From Cognatundibacterium luofuense (GTDB taxonomy: Bacteria > Pseudomonadota > Gammaproteobacteria > Burkholderiales > Burkholderiaceae_D), in assembly GCF_018139685.1 (NCBI RefSeq), contig NZ_JAGSPN010000004.1:124001-188000 (forward strand): a DNA stretch of 64,000 bases, read 5' to 3'. This document shows, piece by piece, positions 1 through 8,976 of the stretch. The position numbers and the translations under genes are program-made. The notes beneath the pieces were generated by a model. It saw only the letters and a list, made by a program, of their open reading frames with translations. It did no database searches and was not told the DNA's origin. Within the stretch, counting starts at the first letter, position 1; every line of letters begins with the position of its first letter.

Positions 1-79
1 GAGTCAGGGGCATCGTTGAGCAAAATGGACGCGGTGGTCTGTATGGGGTCAGATAAAAACGAGAAAAGAGTGCTGTAAG
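1..79 (+). other. Left edge, possible tail of an upstream gene
   Basis: No start codon for an upstream gene lies in the window. Two forward frames are open from the edge: one stops at TAA 76-78 and another at TAA 54-56. Either could be the C-terminus of a gene lying to the left. The remaining peptides (25 and 17 residues) are too short to identify. AAGG at 77-80 may serve as the ribosome site of the next gene. Confidence 0.25.
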
Positions 80-943
80 GTGGTGAGTTTGATCGAGTTG
101 ATTAAAAGATGTTTTTCCGCAGCTTCTGAGCGGACAGGGCGCATTGCCATCGCATGCGTTTTTGCGTCGGCATGTGCGCCTGCAATGGCTTGCGGCCCGT
201 ATCAGGTTGCATTTTATGAATTCGGGGCGCTGTATTATCAAACTGAAAATGGTGGCGCCGGCATCGACAAAGATTTGATCGATGAGCTGGTGCGTCGCAC
301 CGGTTGCAAGCTGGAGAGCGGCGTGGACTCGCGCGTTCGCATATGGAATCGTATGGAAACAGGAGCGCTAGACATGACGGTGTCCGGGATTGCAACTCCG
401 GAACGTGAAAAATTTGCCGTATTTCTGCCTTACATCACGACCAGGAATTATGTGCTGATGCAACCGGAAATTGCATCACTGGTGACAACGCAGGATGCGT
501 TTATGAAAGATAGCACCTTACTGCTTGGCGTCGTGAAAAGCTTTCGTCATGGTAAATATTATGATGAAGTCGTTGAAACTTTACGCAAACAAGGCAGAGT
601 TGTTGAGGCCGCAGACTATCCGTCACTGGTGCGTATATTTCAGGCGAAGCGGGTCAGCGCGATTCTTGGTTTGCCAACCAGCCTGGCACCCTTGCTGGGC
701 GTGGTAAAAGGCATTTCTGTACAGCAGGTAGCCGATTGGGCGATGACTGATGATGTAACGGGTTCGCTGGTGCTTTCGCGTCAGCGGATGGCTGCAAAAG
801 ATATTGAAGCCTTCCGCCTGGCTTTGCAGGCTGCCAGAGAGGACGGAACGCTGGATCAGATTCTGCACCGGCATTTGCAACCGGAATTTGCCCGATTTGT
901 ACGTATGGGGCAGCATCCGGTTGCACGTGTGGCAATCCGTTGA
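80..943 (+). CDS. Periplasmic solute-binding protein, family 3 (SBP_bac_3)
   Basis: Secreted substrate-binding protein of the amino-acid/polar-solute type. The N-terminus carries a basic stretch, a hydrophobic core and an Ala-x-Ala site ending near residue 37 (CAPAMA then CGPYQV), so export to the periplasm is likely. The mature part has the family pattern: an early aromatic segment, GxGIDKDLIDELVRR near residue 80, then TGALDMTVSGIATPERE, as in bacterial extracellular solute-binding family 3 proteins. No permease or ATPase gene lies beside it, so it is an orphan; such orphans can act in chemosensing or signalling. The start is uncertain: GTG 80 has no spacing from the AAGGTG at 77-82, whereas TTG 89 sits 6 bases after it. 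The ligand cannot be told from the sequence. Confidence 0.8.
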   Translation: MVSLIELIKRCFSAASERTGRIAIACVFASACAPAMACGPYQVAFYEFGALYYQTENGGAGIDKDLIDELVRRTGCKLESGVDSRVRIWNRMETGALDMTVSGIATPEREKFAVFLPYITTRNYVLMQPEIASLVTTQDAFMKDSTLLLGVVKSFRHGKYYDEVVETLRKQGRVVEAADYPSLVRIFQAKRVSAILGLPTSLAPLLGVVKGISVQQVADWAMTDDVTGSLVLSRQRMAAKDIEAFRLALQAAREDGTLDQILHRHLQPEFARFVRMGQHPVARVAIR

Positions 944-2104
944 TCAGATGGCCAGTTCCAGCACCTGACGACTGATGTCAGGCGTGACGTCGCGGCGCTC
1001 GCCGAGTTTGGTCATCCGGTGCGCTTCCAGCGAAGCGATCAGCGCCGGAATATGTTCCGCGCCCAGTCCATAGTCCTGCAGACGTGTTTTAACGCCCATC
1101 GTTTCAAAGAATGCCTGCATCCGGCTGATGGCAGATTCAATGCGCGATGCTTCGTCACCGTCGCGCAAACCCCAGACCCGATCAGCAAACTGCAGCAGCT
1201 TTTCACGTTTCGCTTCTTTGCGCACGCGCAGCATGGCCGGCAGGATGATCGCCAGCGTCTGAGCATGGTCAAGGCCGTGCAGTGCGGTCAGTTCATGACC
1301 TATCATGTGGGTCGCCCAGTCTTGCGGCACGCCTGTTGAAATAACACCGTTCAGTGCCATCGTTGCCGCCCACATCAGATTGGCGCGTACTTCGTAGTTT
1401 TCGGGCGTTTCCAGTGCTTTCGGACCTTCTTCGATCAGCGTCAGCAATATGCCCTCTGCAAAACGATCCTGCACCGGCGCATTGACCGGGTAGGTCAGAT
1501 ATTGCTCCATCACGTGAACAAACGCGTCCACAACTCCGTTGCCGACCTGACGAACCGGCAGCGTATACGTTTTGACCGGATCAAGTACCGAAAATTGCGG
1601 GAAGCAGTGACGGCTGCCGAATGCCAGTTTTGCGTGAATCGAAGTCCGTGTAATGACCGCGCCGGAATTCATTTCTGAACCGGTGGCAGGTAATGTCAGA
1701 ACGCTGCCGAAAGGCAGGGCGCTATTCACGTTATTGCCGCGTTTTTCCAGAATTTCCCACGGATCATCGCCTTCAAAAACGGCGGCAGCTGCGACGAATT
1801 TGGTGCCGTCGATGACGGAACCACCGCCAACGGCGAGCAGAAAATCAATCTGATGCGCCTTCACTTCAGCGACAGCCTTCATCAGTGTTTCATAGGTCGG
1901 GTTAGGCTCAATACCTGAAAACTCGGCAACTAAGCGACTTCCCAGTGCGAGCTTAACTTCGTCGTAGACGCCGTTTTTGTGGATGCTGCCGCCACCGTAC
2001 AGCATCAGTACGCGCGCATTGTGCGGCACAAGTGTGTTCAGATCGGCTATTTTGCCTTCACCGAAGGCGATGTGGGTTGGATTGTAGAAATCGAAATTCA
2101 GCAT
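944..2104 (-). CDS. Iron-containing alcohol dehydrogenase (YqhD/BDH-like)
   Basis: Group III metal-dependent alcohol/aldehyde oxidoreductase, cytosolic and NAD(P)-linked. The Rossmann-like N-domain carries the GGGSVIDGTKF nucleotide motif. The C-domain shows the metal-binding pattern: VVDAFVHVMEQY gives the Asp and first His, and HMIGHELTALHGLDHAQT the remaining His. Total length (386 residues from this start) matches the family, and the MLNFDFYNPTHIAFGEG opening is typical of the YqhD/butanol dehydrogenase branch. I chose ATG 2104 because GGAG lies 5 bases before it; an upstream in-frame ATG at 2122 has no such site. It probably reduces short-chain aldehydes using NADPH, but the substrate is inferred only from family membership. 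It converges with the solute-binding gene, whose stop abuts its own. Confidence 0.9.
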   Translation of the reverse strand: MLNFDFYNPTHIAFGEGKIADLNTLVPHNARVLMLYGGGSIHKNGVYDEVKLALGSRLVAEFSGIEPNPTYETLMKAVAEVKAHQIDFLLAVGGGSVIDGTKFVAAAAVFEGDDPWEILEKRGNNVNSALPFGSVLTLPATGSEMNSGAVITRTSIHAKLAFGSRHCFPQFSVLDPVKTYTLPVRQVGNGVVDAFVHVMEQYLTYPVNAPVQDRFAEGILLTLIEEGPKALETPENYEVRANLMWAATMALNGVISTGVPQDWATHMIGHELTALHGLDHAQTLAIILPAMLRVRKEAKREKLLQFADRVWGLRDGDEASRIESAISRMQAFFETMGVKTRLQDYGLGAEHIPALIASLEAHRMTKLGERRDVTPDISRQVLELAI

Positions 2105-2150
2105 AAAGACTCCGCTGTGCAAGAAAGTGGCTCATCTTAGCGGAAAAAAG

Positions 2151-2177
2151 AAAAGCCGGTCGGCGACCGGCTTTTTT
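2151..2177 (-). terminator. Rho-independent terminator after the RsmI-like methyltransferase gene
   Basis: Perfect 11-bp inverted repeat AAAAGCCGGTC / GACCGGCTTTT with a 3-base loop. Read on the minus strand it is followed by an A/T-rich tract, and it lies just downstream of the methyltransferase gene ending at 2198. The opposite strand also has a T-run, so it could work both ways. Confidence 0.8.
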
Positions 2178-2197
2178 GGGCGAACCCGGTATTTTGC

Positions 2198-2953
2198 TTA
2201 CGCAGCCAGAAACAGAAAGACAGTTGGTTTTTTATGAAAATCCGGCTGGCCGGTGTTCGCAATATGCTTTTTCCATTCAGCTGCCGTGCGTGTTTGCAGT
2301 GATTCAGTGTCCAATGTCAGATCTGTCGCGATGCAAACGGACGTGGATGGATTGCAGTGCTGCAGCAGCGCTTCTAAAAAAGCGGCATTGCGGTATGGTG
2401 TCTCGATAAATAATTGTGTTTGCTTTTCTTTGCGGGAACGCTCTTCCAGTTCCTTGATGCGTTTTGCCCGCTGCGCAGCATCCGTTGGCAAATAACCGTG
2501 AAAAGCAAAGCTTTGTCCGTTCAGGCCGCTTCCCATCACTGCCAGCAGCAGCGAGGACGGCCCGACCAGCGGGCGTACCGTGATGCTGCGCTGATGTGCA
2601 AGCCGTACCAGCGCAGCACCCGGATCAGCAACGGCCGGAACACCTGCTTCGGAAATCAGACCAGCATCTTCACCATTCAGCAAGGGTTCCAGCAAAGCGT
2701 CCAGCGCATTGGCAGGCGTATTAATGTTTAACTCGCTGATCCGGATTTCCTGCAAAGTGGTTTGCAGCGGATGACGGTTTGCGACCAGTTTCAGATGAGC
2801 GCGGGCGGTTTTGGCATTTTCTGCGATCAGATAACGCAAACCGGTGGTGCGCTGTTGTACTTGCTCCGGAATAATATGTTGCAGAATATCTGAGGTATCA
2901 CTGTGATTGCCGAGTGTATTCGGGAGTAAAAAAAGCGTGCCTTTTTGTGTCAT
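2198..2953 (-). CDS. SAM-dependent methyltransferase, tetrapyrrole-methylase fold (RsmI-like paralogue)
   Basis: Cytosolic methyltransferase of the tetrapyrrole (corrin/porphyrin) methylase superfamily, related to RsmI, which 2'-O-methylates 16S rRNA C1402. Visible family motifs are GTLFLLPNTLGN at the N-terminus, EDAGLISEAGVPAVADPGA around residue 95-113 (SAM-binding loop) and VGPSSLLLAVMGSGL. At 251 residues it is shorter than RsmI (about 280-290) and its opening motif differs from the RsmI VATPIGNL pattern, so I call it a paralogue rather than rsmI. It is directly followed upstream by maf (15 bases), a pairing common in Burkholderiales. The substrate is unknown from sequence. Confidence 0.82.
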   Translation of the reverse strand: MTQKGTLFLLPNTLGNHSDTSDILQHIIPEQVQQRTTGLRYLIAENAKTARAHLKLVANRHPLQTTLQEIRISELNINTPANALDALLEPLLNGEDAGLISEAGVPAVADPGAALVRLAHQRSITVRPLVGPSSLLLAVMGSGLNGQSFAFHGYLPTDAAQRAKRIKELEERSRKEKQTQLFIETPYRNAAFLEALLQHCNPSTSVCIATDLTLDTESLQTRTAAEWKKHIANTGQPDFHKKPTVFLFLAA

Positions 2954-2968
2954 GTCCTGATATCCGGT

Positions 2969-3607
2969 TTATAGGGATGGGGTTGCAGTTTGGAAAAACG
3001 GGATGCCGCATCGACGCAGCATGCCGGTCAGCGCAATCATCGGCAATCCGGTCAGTGCGGTCGGATCATTGCTGGTGACAGATTCCAGCAAAGCGATGCC
3101 AAGTCCTTCGTTCTTTGCGGAGCCGGCGCAATCGTATGGCTGTTCAATCCGCAGATAGGCATCCAGTTCGTGTTCTGGCAGGTTGCGCATAATAACGCGG
3201 GTTTGCACATTCACTGACTGAACGGGGTGGTTCGCGCCTGTGCGGCTGTCGATGACGCACAGTGCGGTATGAAAAATAACTTCGCGCCCGCGCATCAGCA
3301 TTAGTTGCTCAAGCGCGCGCTGATGATTGCCGGGTTTGCCGATCTGCAACTGATCGAGAGTTGCAACCTGATCGGATCCGATCACGATACTGCCGGGATG
3401 CTGGCTGGCAATGTGCTGCGCTTTTTGCTGTGCCAGTCGTAACGCAGTTTCCTGTGGTAACTCGCCGGCTGCCGGTGTTTCGTCGATATCCGGGCTAATG
3501 CAGGAAAACGGTATTTGCAATCGCTGCAATAATTCCCGCCGGTAAACGGATCCTGAAGCAAGAATCAGGGGAGGTGAAGCAGAAAAGGGTGTATCTGATG
3601 AAGGCAT
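2969..3607 (-). CDS. Maf-family nucleotide pyrophosphatase (YceF type)
   Basis: Maf/YceF nucleoside triphosphate pyrophosphatase, which hydrolyses modified or non-canonical NTPs to NMP and pyrophosphate. The diagnostic N-terminal motif LILASGSVYRRELL appears within the first 30 residues, followed by SPDIDETP and the SDQVATLDQ segment with the catalytic Asp. The position directly divergent from yceD-rpmF-plsX matches the classical yceF-yceD-rpmF neighbourhood and favours the m7GTP-type YceF subgroup. I chose ATG 3607, giving 212 residues; an upstream in-frame start at 3634 would add an unconserved tail. No clear Shine-Dalgarno site precedes either start. Confidence 0.9.
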   Translation of the reverse strand: MPSSDTPFSASPPLILASGSVYRRELLQRLQIPFSCISPDIDETPAAGELPQETALRLAQQKAQHIASQHPGSIVIGSDQVATLDQLQIGKPGNHQRALEQLMLMRGREVIFHTALCVIDSRTGANHPVQSVNVQTRVIMRNLPEHELDAYLRIEQPYDCAGSAKNEGLGIALLESVTSNDPTALTGLPMIALTGMLRRCGIPFFQTATPSL

Positions 3608-3659
3608 ATTGGTACAATTCGGGCTTTGCCGCACTCTGGTAAAAAAGTCAGCGAAGCCT

Positions 3660-3689
3660 TTGACTAGGCGGGCTGAATGCTGTTATTAT
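3660..3689 (+). promoter_or_regulatory. Sigma-70 promoter of yceD-rpmF
   Basis: TTGACT (3660-3665) and TATTAT (3684-3689) are separated by 18 bases, a good match to the housekeeping consensus. It lies about 30 bases before the yceD start and faces away from maf. Confidence 0.6.
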
Positions 3690-3717
3690 CGCAGGTTTTC
3701 TGGGTTCAAATAATCCT

Positions 3718-4242
3718 ATGCAAGATTTTGTGATTGATGCTTTCGCTTTCTGCCGTAACAATGAACAGTCAAGCGGAAGTCTGCAAGTCGCAGAGTTGCT
3801 GCGTTTGTCAGAAGACTGTGCCAATTCTGAGGGTGTGCTGGAATGGTCGCTGACAGGTGGCCAGAATCAGTACGGTCACCCCGAACTGAAGCTCACCGTC
3901 AACGGTGCAGTAAATCTGGTTTGTCAGCGTTGCCTGACGCCGTTTGCATATGAATTAGACTCGGAATCTGTATTGGTCCTCGCGAAGTCCGAAGAGGATG
4001 CGGATGAAATTGAAGCATTGCTTGAAGACGACGAGGTCGATGTTGTAGTGGGCAGCAAATCATTGAATGTCAGGGATCTGATTGAAGATGAAGCGTTGCT
4101 GGCAATACCCCAATCGCCCAGACATGCAGTATGCCCGGATACTTCCGGTAATTCAGTTCCGAAAGCGGAGACTGCTCTTGCTGACGGCAGCAAAAAAGAA
4201 TCGCCGTTTGCTGTGCTGAAGAATTGGAACGGGCGTACCTAG
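3718..4242 (+). CDS. yceD: YceD / DUF177 family protein (23S rRNA accumulation factor)
   Basis: DUF177 protein whose E. coli and plant relatives are needed for normal 23S rRNA accumulation. It sits immediately before rpmF as in most proteobacteria, which is the strongest evidence for the name. The middle holds the conserved LxCQRCL motif (CxxC, near residue 68), then a very acidic segment rich in Asp/Glu around residues 90-115, a typical feature. The C-terminus contains the expected DEALLAIPQSPRH-type motif. Length 174 residues is normal. A sigma-70-like promoter lies 30 bases upstream. The biochemical role is not settled in the family. Confidence 0.9.
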   Translation: MQDFVIDAFAFCRNNEQSSGSLQVAELLRLSEDCANSEGVLEWSLTGGQNQYGHPELKLTVNGAVNLVCQRCLTPFAYELDSESVLVLAKSEEDADEIEALLEDDEVDVVVGSKSLNVRDLIEDEALLAIPQSPRHAVCPDTSGNSVPKAETALADGSKKESPFAVLKNWNGRT

Positions 4243-4367
4243 TGGCATTATTCTGAAAAAGCACTTAGGTTGAAGTATTGTTTAAGTATTCTTGGTTGGC
4301 GATGTGTCTACTCTTCAACCAGGTGTGTAAATTTTTAGAAACCTTTCTTGAAGTATTAGGAGTTATC

Positions 4368-4550
4368 ATGGCAGTTCAGCAAAATAAAAAATCCCCATCC
4401 AAACGTGGTATGCACCGTTCTCACGATTTTCTGACTGCACCACAGTTGGCAATCGAACCAACAACTGGTGAAACTCACCTGCGTCACCACATCAGCCCTA
4501 ACGGCTTCTACCGTGGTCGTAAAGTATTGAAAACCAAAAACGACGAATAA
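4368..4550 (+). CDS. rpmF: 50S ribosomal protein L32
   Basis: L32 of the large ribosomal subunit, 60 residues. The opening [20 protein letters not shown] is the classic L32 signature, and the rest is basic, with [14 protein letters not shown] near the C-terminus. This version lacks the zinc-binding Cys pairs of some L32 proteins, as is usual in Proteobacteria. The start at 4368 has AGGAG 5 bases upstream (4358-4362); the frame stays open further upstream but that part has no homology. It is followed by a strong terminator, so rpmF can be expressed separately from plsX and the fab genes. Confidence 0.97.
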   Translation: MAVQQNKKSPSKRGMHRSHDFLTAPQLAIEPTTGETHLRHHISPNGFYRGRKVLKTKNDE

Positions 4551-4568
4551 TTGTTTTCGGATCTGAAG

Positions 4569-4607
4569 AAGCGGCGGTTCAAGTCTCGCACTTGACGCCG
4601 CTTTTTT
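4569..4607 (+). terminator. Terminator after rpmF
   Basis: Long hairpin with arms AAGCGGCG(G)TTCAAGT and ACTTGACGCCGCTT, one bulge, followed by a T-run. It separates rpmF from the plsX-fab operon. Confidence 0.85.
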
Positions 4608-4789
4608 ATTTGGTCTGTCTGGCGCGAATTCGGGGATGGATTCGCATTTTTTAACCCAGTCTGGTGCATCATGGCGGGCGGTTTTTGAAAAAAACTATGT
4701 TTTTGTTATCTTTGAGGTAATCAAAATAACTGAAATAGTCCTCTAATTTGATACACTAGCTGTTTCGCATTGAAGTTCTGTAACACTAC

Positions 4790-5866
4790 ATGACAATAAA
4801 AATTTCCATTGACTGCATGGGGGGAGACCATGGGCCAGCGGTAACAGTTGCAGCAGCAGTCGCTTTTGCAAACCGTGAACCTGATGTTGAATTCCTGCTG
4901 GTTGGACTGGAATCGGATATTCAGATGGAGCTGAAAAAGCTAAATGCTCAGCAACATCCGCGTCTGAAAATCGTTCATGCCTCCGAAGTGGTGGCAATGG
5001 ACGATCCGGTGGAAGTGGCATTACGTCGCAAAAAAGATTCATCAATGCGTGTGGCGGTTACTCAGGTGAAAGACGGTCTGGCGCACGCATGTGTGTCGGC
5101 TGGTAACACCGGAGCACTGATGGCAGTTTCGCGTTACGTACTCAAAACAATGCAAGGTGTGGATCGTCCTGCGATCTGCAGCATGCTGCCAAATCAGACT
5201 AACCGTCCGACTTATATGCTCGATCTCGGCGCAAACGTCGACTGCGAACCACAACATCTGCACCAGTTTGCCATTATGGGCTCTGCACTGGTATCTGCTC
5301 TCGAAGGTAAAGAGCGTCCGACTATCGGCTTGCTGAATGTTGGTGAAGAAGATATCAAAGGTAACGATGTCGTCAAAAAGACGGCTCAGTTACTGCGTGC
5401 GGATCATGAGCGCGGATTGCTGAACTTTTACGGCAATGTAGAAGGTAATGACATTTTCAAAGGCACGACAGATATTGTTGTCTGCGATGGCTTTGTCGGA
5501 AATGTTACGCTGAAAGCCGTTGAAGGTTTAGGGCGATTTGTTAAAACCACGCTGACCAGCTCTTTCAAGAGCAGCATTCTGAATATGCTTGGCGCTGTAA
5601 TTGCCCGTGGAGCGCTCAAGTCTATTTCCCGTACGATGAATCCGTCTAACTATAACGGCGGAAGCCTGCTTGGTTTGCGTGGACTGGTTTTTAAAAGCCA
5701 TGGCAGCGCAGACAAATATAGCTACGAGTGGGCGATTCAGCGTGCGTTTGATGCGGCGAAAAATGATGTTCTGAGCCGGATTTCGAGTTCAATGGCAAAG
5801 CTGATGCCTGTGCAGGATCAGCCTTTAGCCGCAGATCAAGAACCACTTAACCAGAAAACCGCATGA
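4790..5866 (+). CDS. plsX: Phosphate acyltransferase PlsX
   Basis: Peripheral membrane enzyme converting acyl-ACP plus phosphate into acyl-phosphate, the substrate of PlsY, so it links fatty acid synthesis to phospholipid assembly. The family hallmark [12 protein letters not shown] is at residues 4-15, followed by [11 protein letters not shown] and DLGANVDC. Length 358 is normal. Its stop overlaps the fabH start by 4 bases (ATGA), which implies translational coupling. The region between the rpmF terminator and this gene (4608-4789) is A/T-rich and probably contains the operon promoter; TACACT near 4752 is a weak -10 candidate without a convincing -35. Confidence 0.96.
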   Translation: MTIKISIDCMGGDHGPAVTVAAAVAFANREPDVEFLLVGLESDIQMELKKLNAQQHPRLKIVHASEVVAMDDPVEVALRRKKDSSMRVAVTQVKDGLAHACVSAGNTGALMAVSRYVLKTMQGVDRPAICSMLPNQTNRPTYMLDLGANVDCEPQHLHQFAIMGSALVSALEGKERPTIGLLNVGEEDIKGNDVVKKTAQLLRADHERGLLNFYGNVEGNDIFKGTTDIVVCDGFVGNVTLKAVEGLGRFVKTTLTSSFKSSILNMLGAVIARGALKSISRTMNPSNYNGGSLLGLRGLVFKSHGSADKYSYEWAIQRAFDAAKNDVLSRISSSMAKLMPVQDQPLAADQEPLNQKTA

Positions 5867-6849
5867 CATTTTTCAGCAAAATTGTTGGAACGGGAAGCTA
5901 TTTGCCGCCCCGCAAAGTGACGAATCAGGAACTTGCCGAAGAGCTCGCTGCAAAGGGGATAGAAACATCCCATGACTGGATTGTCAGTCGCAGCGGTATT
6001 GAGGCGCGTCATTATGCAGAGAAGGGCGCGCTGGCCAGTGATATGGCTGTCGTTGCTGCGCAAAAAGCGCTGGAAGCTGCAAAAATGCAAGCCAGCGACA
6101 TCGATCTGATTATTATGGCGACATCCACGCCTGATTTTCTCGGTGGTTTTCCATCGACTGCATGTGTGGTTCAGCGTAAGCTGGGTATTCAGAATGGTGC
6201 AGCAGCGATGGATGTGCAGGCGGTATGCACAGGTTTTGTTTATGCGCTGACACTGGCGGATAGTCTGATCAAAACCGGTGCTCATAAAAATGCGCTGATT
6301 ATCGGTGCAGAAGTTTTTTCCCGTATCCTCAATTTTGAAGACCGCACGACTTGTGTTCTGTTTGGTGATGGTGCCGGCGCAGTTGTGCTTTCCCGCTCCG
6401 AAACACCCGGCGTGCTGGCGACAAAATTGCATGCCGATGGTAGTTATACCGATATTTTATGTGTTCCTGGCCAGGTTGGTCAGGGCGCAGTTGAGGGTAG
6501 CGCTTATCTCCATATGGATGGGCAGGCAGTGTTTAAGCTGGCCGTAACCGCACTCGATAAAGTCGCAAATGAAGTATTGGATATGGCTGGCTTGAAAGCA
6601 ACTGATATCGACTGGCTGGTTCCGCATCAGGCCAACATCCGGATCATGCACGGAACTGCAAAGAAAATGCAGCTTCCACTCGAGAAGCTGATTGTGACTG
6701 TAGATCAGCACGGCAATACGTCGGCGGCTTCTATCCCACTGGCGCTGGATCTGGCGGTGCGGGATGGGCGCATTCAGGCTGGACATAAAGTGTTGCTGGA
6801 AGGCGTGGGTGGCGGATTTACCTGGGGTGCCGCCATCGTTCAGATCTGA
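5863..6849 (+). CDS. fabH: 3-oxoacyl-ACP synthase III
   Basis: Initiating condensing enzyme of type II fatty acid synthesis (acetyl-CoA plus malonyl-ACP). The thiolase-fold catalytic triad is visible: Cys122 in VQAVCTGF, His in [11 protein letters not shown] and Asn in [10 protein letters not shown]. The C-terminus has the usual GGGFTWGA motif. Length 328 is standard. It overlaps plsX by 4 bases and is followed by fabD after 30 bases, matching the conserved cluster order. Confidence 0.97.
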   Translation: MTFFSKIVGTGSYLPPRKVTNQELAEELAAKGIETSHDWIVSRSGIEARHYAEKGALASDMAVVAAQKALEAAKMQASDIDLIIMATSTPDFLGGFPSTACVVQRKLGIQNGAAAMDVQAVCTGFVYALTLADSLIKTGAHKNALIIGAEVFSRILNFEDRTTCVLFGDGAGAVVLSRSETPGVLATKLHADGSYTDILCVPGQVGQGAVEGSAYLHMDGQAVFKLAVTALDKVANEVLDMAGLKATDIDWLVPHQANIRIMHGTAKKMQLPLEKLIVTVDQHGNTSAASIPLALDLAVRDGRIQAGHKVLLEGVGGGFTWGAAIVQI

Positions 6850-6879
6850 CGATATTTTTACACGAGGAAGAAAATTACT

Positions 6880-7812
6880 ATGACGCAATTTGCATTCGTC
6901 TTTCCCGGTCAGGGATCGCAGGCAATTGGTATGCTTAACGGGTTTGGTGAAAACCCGGTTGTTGCAGAAACCATAGCTGAAGCCTCTGATGCAATTGGTA
7001 TGGATCTTGCAAAACTGATTGCTGAAGGCCCGAAAGAAGAACTGGATCTGACGACGAATACGCAGCCTGTCATGCTGACGGCGGCTGTTGCCACGTATCG
7101 TGCATGGATTGCTGCTGGTGGAAAATTGCCGCGCCTGGTTGCCGGACATAGTCTCGGCGAATACTCTGCATTGGTTGCCGCAGGTGTTATTGCATTTAAA
7201 GATGCAGTTCCTCTGGTGCGCTTCCGTGCAAAAGTGATGCAGGAAGCAGTTCCGGTCGGACAGGGCGGTATGGCAGCAATCCTCGGTTTGTCCGATGAAG
7301 ATGTGCGTGCCGCATGTAATGAGGCTGCGCAGGGTGATGTAGTTGAAGCGGTTAATTTCAATGCGCCAGCCCAGGTAGTCATTGCGGGCACTAAGGCTGC
7401 AGTGGAGCGTGCTTGCGAGATTGCAAAGGCAAAAGGTGCCAAACGTGCGCTGCCATTGCCGGTTTCAGCACCGTTTCATTCATCTTTGTTAAAGCCTGCA
7501 TCTGACCGTTTGCGTGAATATCTTGCAGACGTTAGCTTTTCTGCTCCGTCAATTCCGCTAATTAATAACGTCGATGTTGCAATTATTACCGACCCTCAGT
7601 CTATTAAGGATGCATTGGTTCGACAGGCTGCGAGTCCAGTGCGCTGGGTTGAGAGTGTTCAGGCTATGCAGCAGAGTGGTATTACGCACATTATCGAGTG
7701 CGGACCCGGTAAAGTACTTGCAGGGCTGACGAAGCGAATTCATGCCGATTTGATCGGCGATGCGATTTACGATCAGGTAACACTCGAAAAAGTACTGGAA
7801 ACACTGAAATGA
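6880..7812 (+). CDS. fabD: Malonyl-CoA:ACP transacylase
   Basis: Transfers malonyl from CoA to ACP, feeding all elongation steps. The FPGQGSQ motif is at residues 8-14, the nucleophile Ser91 lies in GHSLGEYSA, and the catalytic His200 in VSAPFHS. Length 310 is typical. A GAGGAAG ribosome site precedes the ATG. Its stop overlaps the fabG start by 4 bases (ATGA). Confidence 0.97.
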   Translation: MTQFAFVFPGQGSQAIGMLNGFGENPVVAETIAEASDAIGMDLAKLIAEGPKEELDLTTNTQPVMLTAAVATYRAWIAAGGKLPRLVAGHSLGEYSALVAAGVIAFKDAVPLVRFRAKVMQEAVPVGQGGMAAILGLSDEDVRAACNEAAQGDVVEAVNFNAPAQVVIAGTKAAVERACEIAKAKGAKRALPLPVSAPFHSSLLKPASDRLREYLADVSFSAPSIPLINNVDVAIITDPQSIKDALVRQAASPVRWVESVQAMQQSGITHIIECGPGKVLAGLTKRIHADLIGDAIYDQVTLEKVLETLK

Positions 7813-8558
7813 ACATGTCTTTAGAAAATGAAGTTGCACTGGTCACCGGCGCATCGCGTGGTATTGGTAAGGCAATTGCGCTTGCGCTGGCAAAATCCGG
7901 CGCTAAAGTTGTGGGAACTGCCACTTCAGAGTCCGGAGCTGCAGCAATTACGGCTTATTTTGCTGAGGCTGGCGTGAACGGGAAGGGCGTTGTATTCAAT
8001 GTAAATGACATTGAGCGGACGTCGGTACTGGTAGATGAAATCCAGAAAGAATACGGCGCATTATCGGTTTTGATAAATAACGCCGGAATTACTCAGGATC
8101 AATTGGCGATGCGCATGAAAGAAGAAGAGTGGGATAACGTGATTTCCACAAATCTTTCGGCGGTAGCACGTTTATCGCGCGCTGTACTGCGTGGCATGAT
8201 GAAAGCAAAGCATGGCCGTATCATTAATATTACTTCTGTTGTGGGTTCTTCCGGTAATCCCGGACAAATGAACTATGCTGCTGCAAAAGCAGGTGTTGCC
8301 GGCATGAGTCGTGCACTCGCACGGGAAATTGGCAGTCGCAATATTACTGTCAATTGCATCGCTCCCGGTTTTATTGATACCGACATGACGCAGGCGCTGA
8401 CGGATGATCAGAAAGCTGCAATTTTGTCGCAAATCCCGATGGCTAAACTTGGTCGCCCTGAGGATATTGCTGCTGCGACAGTATTCCTTGCTTCGCGTGA
8501 TGCAGGTTACATTACGGGTACAACGCTGCACGTAAATGGTGGTATGTATCTGGCTTAA
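7809..8558 (+). CDS. fabG: 3-oxoacyl-ACP reductase
   Basis: NADPH-dependent short-chain dehydrogenase that reduces 3-ketoacyl-ACP in the elongation cycle. GASRGIGKA (residues 15-23) is the cofactor loop and NNAG follows near residue 90. The catalytic residues Ser143, Tyr156 and Lys160 (NYAAAKAG) are all present. The start overlaps the fabD stop; an alternative ATG two codons later (7815) would give the more common MSLENEVALVTG opening. Its place between fabD and acpP secures the assignment over other SDR enzymes. Confidence 0.96.
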   Translation: MNMSLENEVALVTGASRGIGKAIALALAKSGAKVVGTATSESGAAAITAYFAEAGVNGKGVVFNVNDIERTSVLVDEIQKEYGALSVLINNAGITQDQLAMRMKEEEWDNVISTNLSAVARLSRAVLRGMMKAKHGRIINITSVVGSSGNPGQMNYAAAKAGVAGMSRALAREIGSRNITVNCIAPGFIDTDMTQALTDDQKAAILSQIPMAKLGRPEDIAAATVFLASRDAGYITGTTLHVNGGMYLA

Positions 8559-8621
8559 TTGCTGGATTTTAATGGTGATTTTGCTGAAAATAACAGCAAA
8601 TGTCGCTAATTAACCCGGGGC

Positions 8622-8652
8622 TTGCTTTTTTGGCGTATAAACCTGATAAAAT
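8622..8652 (+). promoter_or_regulatory. Possible promoter for acpP-fabF
   Basis: TTGCTT (8622-8627) and TAAAAT (8647-8652) stand 19 bases apart in the 146-base gap before acpP. The spacer is longer than ideal, but acpP commonly has its own strong promoter because ACP is needed in large amounts. Confidence 0.4.
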
Positions 8653-8704
8653 GCGCGCACCTTAAACGGGCCCCTTATTTTTGATTTTTTCACTGGAGAT
8701 ACAC

Positions 8705-8944
8705 ATGTCCGATATCGAACAACGCGTTAAGAAAATCGTCGCAGAACAACTGGGCGTCGCAGAAGCTGACATCAAAATTGAATCCTCTTTTGTTGACGAT
8801 CTGGGTGCAGACTCTCTGGACACCGTTGAGCTGGTAATGGCGCTGGAAGATGAATTCGAAATGGAAATTCCTGACGAAGAAGCTGAAAAAATCACTACCG
8901 TACAACAAGCTATCGACTACGCGACAAAGCACGTTAGCGCGTAA
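8705..8944 (+). CDS. acpP: Acyl carrier protein
   Basis: Small acidic carrier (79 residues) holding growing acyl chains on a 4'-phosphopantetheine arm. The attachment Ser37 sits in the [18 protein letters not shown] motif. The protein is rich in Glu and Asp throughout. I chose ATG 8705, with GGAG about 6 bases upstream; an in-frame extension to 8681 has no conserved sequence. Codon use is strongly biased, consistent with high expression. Confidence 0.98.
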   Translation: MSDIEQRVKKIVAEQLGVAEADIKIESSFVDDLGADSLDTVELVMALEDEFEMEIPDEEAEKITTVQQAIDYATKHVSA

Positions 8945-8976
8945 TCAGCACGATTATCAACATTCAGGAGAAGCGC